The position numbers were made by a program, and so were the translations under genes. A stretch of DNA of 6,387 nucleotides, taken from Nitrosotalea sp. GTDB lineage: Archaea > Thermoproteota > Nitrososphaeria > Nitrososphaerales > Nitrosopumilaceae. The stretch is taken from assembly GCA_022545805.1 (NCBI GenBank), contig JAKEIJ010000189.1, positions 1-6,387 on the forward strand, written 5' to 3'. The notes beneath the pieces were generated by a model. That model had not been told where the DNA came from and made no database searches. It was given only the letters and a program-made list of their open reading frames with translations. Within the stretch, counting starts at the first letter, position 1; every line of letters starts with the position of its first letter. This document shows, piece after piece, positions 4,927 through 6,387 of the stretch.

Positions 4927-6015
4927 ATGCCTGAAATTTGGCTTAGCTATGGACCTACAGACGTTGTTCTTGATGTAATGGCAGAAAATCTGGAAAAACA
5001 AATAGTTCCTGGAGGCGTAAACTTGACTGATGCAGAGATTGCATCAAAACTGGAATCTATTGATCTGTCCAAGCCTACCGAATTTGTAATAATGGAGCAT
5101 TCAAAATCTGTTCTGAATATCATTTCTGGCTTGTTAGACATTTGCACAAAAAAGTCCCTCCCAAAACCAAAATTCTTGGTAGACAAGTCAAACTTGAATT
5201 CTATTAAAAATGTCTTTGCTGATCCGACCGTATCAATATCAGAATTTAATAATTCTCAATTTTCTAACGCTAATCTGATCTTCATAGGAGAGATGGAGTT
5301 TAATGGCTTGTTTGGATATGATACCATGTCCACCAAATTATTGCGAAGATTTGGTAAAGATAACATGCTTGAGGCATATGAGAAAAGGGAAGGAAATCTT
5401 CCGCTTCCTGGTTATGAATTGCGAACAATGCAGGTGGCAAAAAAATTTACTGATGGATTTGAGATATCTTCTATTGAGATTGTGGCAAATCAATCTGGGA
5501 TAGTAGATGTTGCCGTAGGTCACCCTTCATCGACTTTCTCCTTGTCAAAATCTCTGTCTTCAAATGCAATACATGAGACCGAAAAACATAGAGTGGCAAT
5601 TGTTAGCACTGGGAAAGAGACAAGCAATGAGACATTGAGCAGATCACTTTCATCAGTCTGGAATTGCTCAGGTGCAATAAAAGATGAGGGGCTGATAATA
5701 CTTCTTGCAGAATGTAAAAATGGATTAGGCTCTGAAGCGATTCAGCAATACGTAGAAGGAAGAATGAATCTTGACAGGCTAAAAAATCCATCTAAATATT
5801 TGGATGGGATGGAAGATCTACTATTTCTAACAGAAATGCACAAGAAATTTGGAATTGGTATAGTGTCAATTTTGCCGAATCTCTATACAAAAGACAAACT
5901 TGGTATGATTCCATTTAGTGGTGCAAAGGAGACCATGGATTATGTTCTCAAGACATATGGTGATAGGCAAAAGATTACCATTATTCCTGATGGCTCACAC
6001 GTCTTACTACGGTAA
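4927..6015 (+). CDS. LarA-like (lactate racemase family, DUF2088-type) protein of unknown function
   Basis: The 362-residue protein resembles LarA-family proteins most clearly in its C-terminal half. AECKNGLGS (261-269), preceded by the strand GLIILL, matches the family's 'aeC.eGlGs' block, and IIPDGSHVLLR (352-362) matches the usual 'viPdG' ending. In the N-terminal half, ANLIFIGEMEFNGLFGYDTMSTK (115-137) sits where LarA has the segment ending in the lysine that holds the nickel-pincer cofactor, and Lys137 may be equivalent. The nickel-binding histidines and the DDxTRP motif of true LarA are not visible. The start is ATG 4927; another ATG at 4922 is out of frame. No larB, larC or larE is in view. 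The 3' end overlaps the M50 peptidase gene by 9 bases, tail to tail. The family call is from memory of motifs; lactate racemase activity is not supported. Confidence 0.6.
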   Translation: MPEIWLSYGPTDVVLDVMAENLEKQIVPGGVNLTDAEIASKLESIDLSKPTEFVIMEHSKSVLNIISGLLDICTKKSLPKPKFLVDKSNLNSIKNVFADPTVSISEFNNSQFSNANLIFIGEMEFNGLFGYDTMSTKLLRRFGKDNMLEAYEKREGNLPLPGYELRTMQVAKKFTDGFEISSIEIVANQSGIVDVAVGHPSSTFSLSKSLSSNAIHETEKHRVAIVSTGKETSNETLSRSLSSVWNCSGAIKDEGLIILLAECKNGLGSEAIQQYVEGRMNLDRLKNPSKYLDGMEDLLFLTEMHKKFGIGIVSILPNLYTKDKLGMIPFSGAKETMDYVLKTYGDRQKITIIPDGSHVLLR

Positions 6016-6387
6016 AATAGAAAACGGTAATGGCGCACAGAGAAATGCAAGTGCAATAACGAGTCCGAACATTCTTTTTCTTTTTCGTGATAATGGAGAT
6101 ATGTCATCTAATGGTCTTATGTCCTGACTTCTCATGCTAAACATTAGTACAAACAATGCCATGATGTAGTATCCCGTTGAAGCAAGAATTCCTATACTTG
6201 CATATGTCAAAATTCTATGCCATTTGATACCAAATGTTGCTCTGGCAATGTGGCCTCCATCAAGTTGCCATGCTGGAAGAAGATTGAGAAATGTTATAAG
6301 AAAACCAAACCATGCTGCCAACAAAACTGGTGACATCACAAGTTCTTGGTTTGGCACATGTTTTCCGACCAGAAATGTTATGGCATC
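6007..6387 (-). CDS. Site-2-protease-type membrane metallopeptidase (M50 family), C-terminal part
   Basis: The frame is open from the right edge to TAG 6009-6007, giving 126 visible residues; the N-terminal part lies outside the window. The segment FLNLLPAWQLDGGH (33-46 of the visible part) is the N-x2-P-x3-LDGG motif of site-2 proteases. Asp43 is the likely third zinc ligand. The HExxH pair expected in an earlier helix is not in view, so catalytic competence cannot be checked. Hydrophobic stretches at about 20-40, 58-84 and 106-125 fit membrane helices, with a basic SRKRKR loop between the last two. Such enzymes cut membrane-bound proteins within the bilayer. A GTG at 6357-6355 could be mistaken for a start, but ten in-frame codons precede it without a stop. 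Confidence 0.85.
   Translation of the reverse strand, partial: DAITFLVGKHVPNQELVMSPVLLAAWFGFLITFLNLLPAWQLDGGHIARATFGIKWHRILTYASIGILASTGYYIMALFVLMFSMRSQDIRPLDDISPLSRKRKRMFGLVIALAFLCAPLPFSILP

Noticed and set aside
6355..6357. GTG at 6357 as the start of a 116-residue protein
   Set aside because: The frame stays open to the window edge and the LDGG motif needs an upstream HExxH helix, so the gene is cut by the window and starts outside it.
1..6387. CRISPR arrays, insertion sequences, integration sites
   Set aside because: No spaced direct repeats, transposase or integrase motifs, or tRNA-end duplications were seen on either strand.

Overview
The window looks like part of the chromosome of an ammonia-oxidising archaeon of the Nitrososphaerota (Thaumarchaeota), close to Nitrosopumilus. 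It is AT-rich and encodes an archaeal TATA-binding protein. A tRNA carries an intron inside its T-loop, with a clean archaeal bulge-helix-bulge splice motif. Several start codons sit 24-26 bases downstream of a TATA element, as expected for leaderless transcripts. The placement near Nitrosopumilus is inference from gene content and sequence style; no search was run.

Layout, left to right. Bases 1-1560 hold the end of a complex I (nuo) operon: the last 20 codons of an upstream membrane subunit, then complete nuoN. Converging on nuoN with an 11-base overlap is a polyprenyl diphosphate synthase with a TTG start. Upstream of it on the same strand is tRNA-Glu(UUC), interrupted by a 16-base intron. 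A divergent promoter region separates this from a plus-strand run: a heme-oxygenase-fold (TenA/PqqC/CADD-like) metalloprotein, a tRNA with a CAU anticodon, a previously unmarked C/D box small RNA, and the TATA-binding protein gene. Next, pyrE (orotate phosphoribosyltransferase) converges on tbp. It is divergent from a LarA-like gene, and the two appear to share one compact TATA element. The LarA-like gene overlaps by 9 bases the end of a minus-strand site-2-protease-type (M50) membrane peptidase that runs off the right edge.

The genes are mostly housekeeping and arranged in short single-gene units: respiration (NuoN), isoprenoid lipid or quinone side chains, RNA (two tRNAs and a methylation guide), basal transcription (TBP), pyrimidine synthesis (PyrE) and membrane proteolysis. 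There is no sign of a mobile element, a CRISPR array or a defence island.

The points most worth following up are: the C/D box RNA with its own TATA box and terminal stem; the T-loop intron; the CADD-like protein, which keeps the residues linked to self-sacrificing p-aminobenzoate synthesis; and the LarA-like protein, which appears to lack the nickel-pincer ligands.
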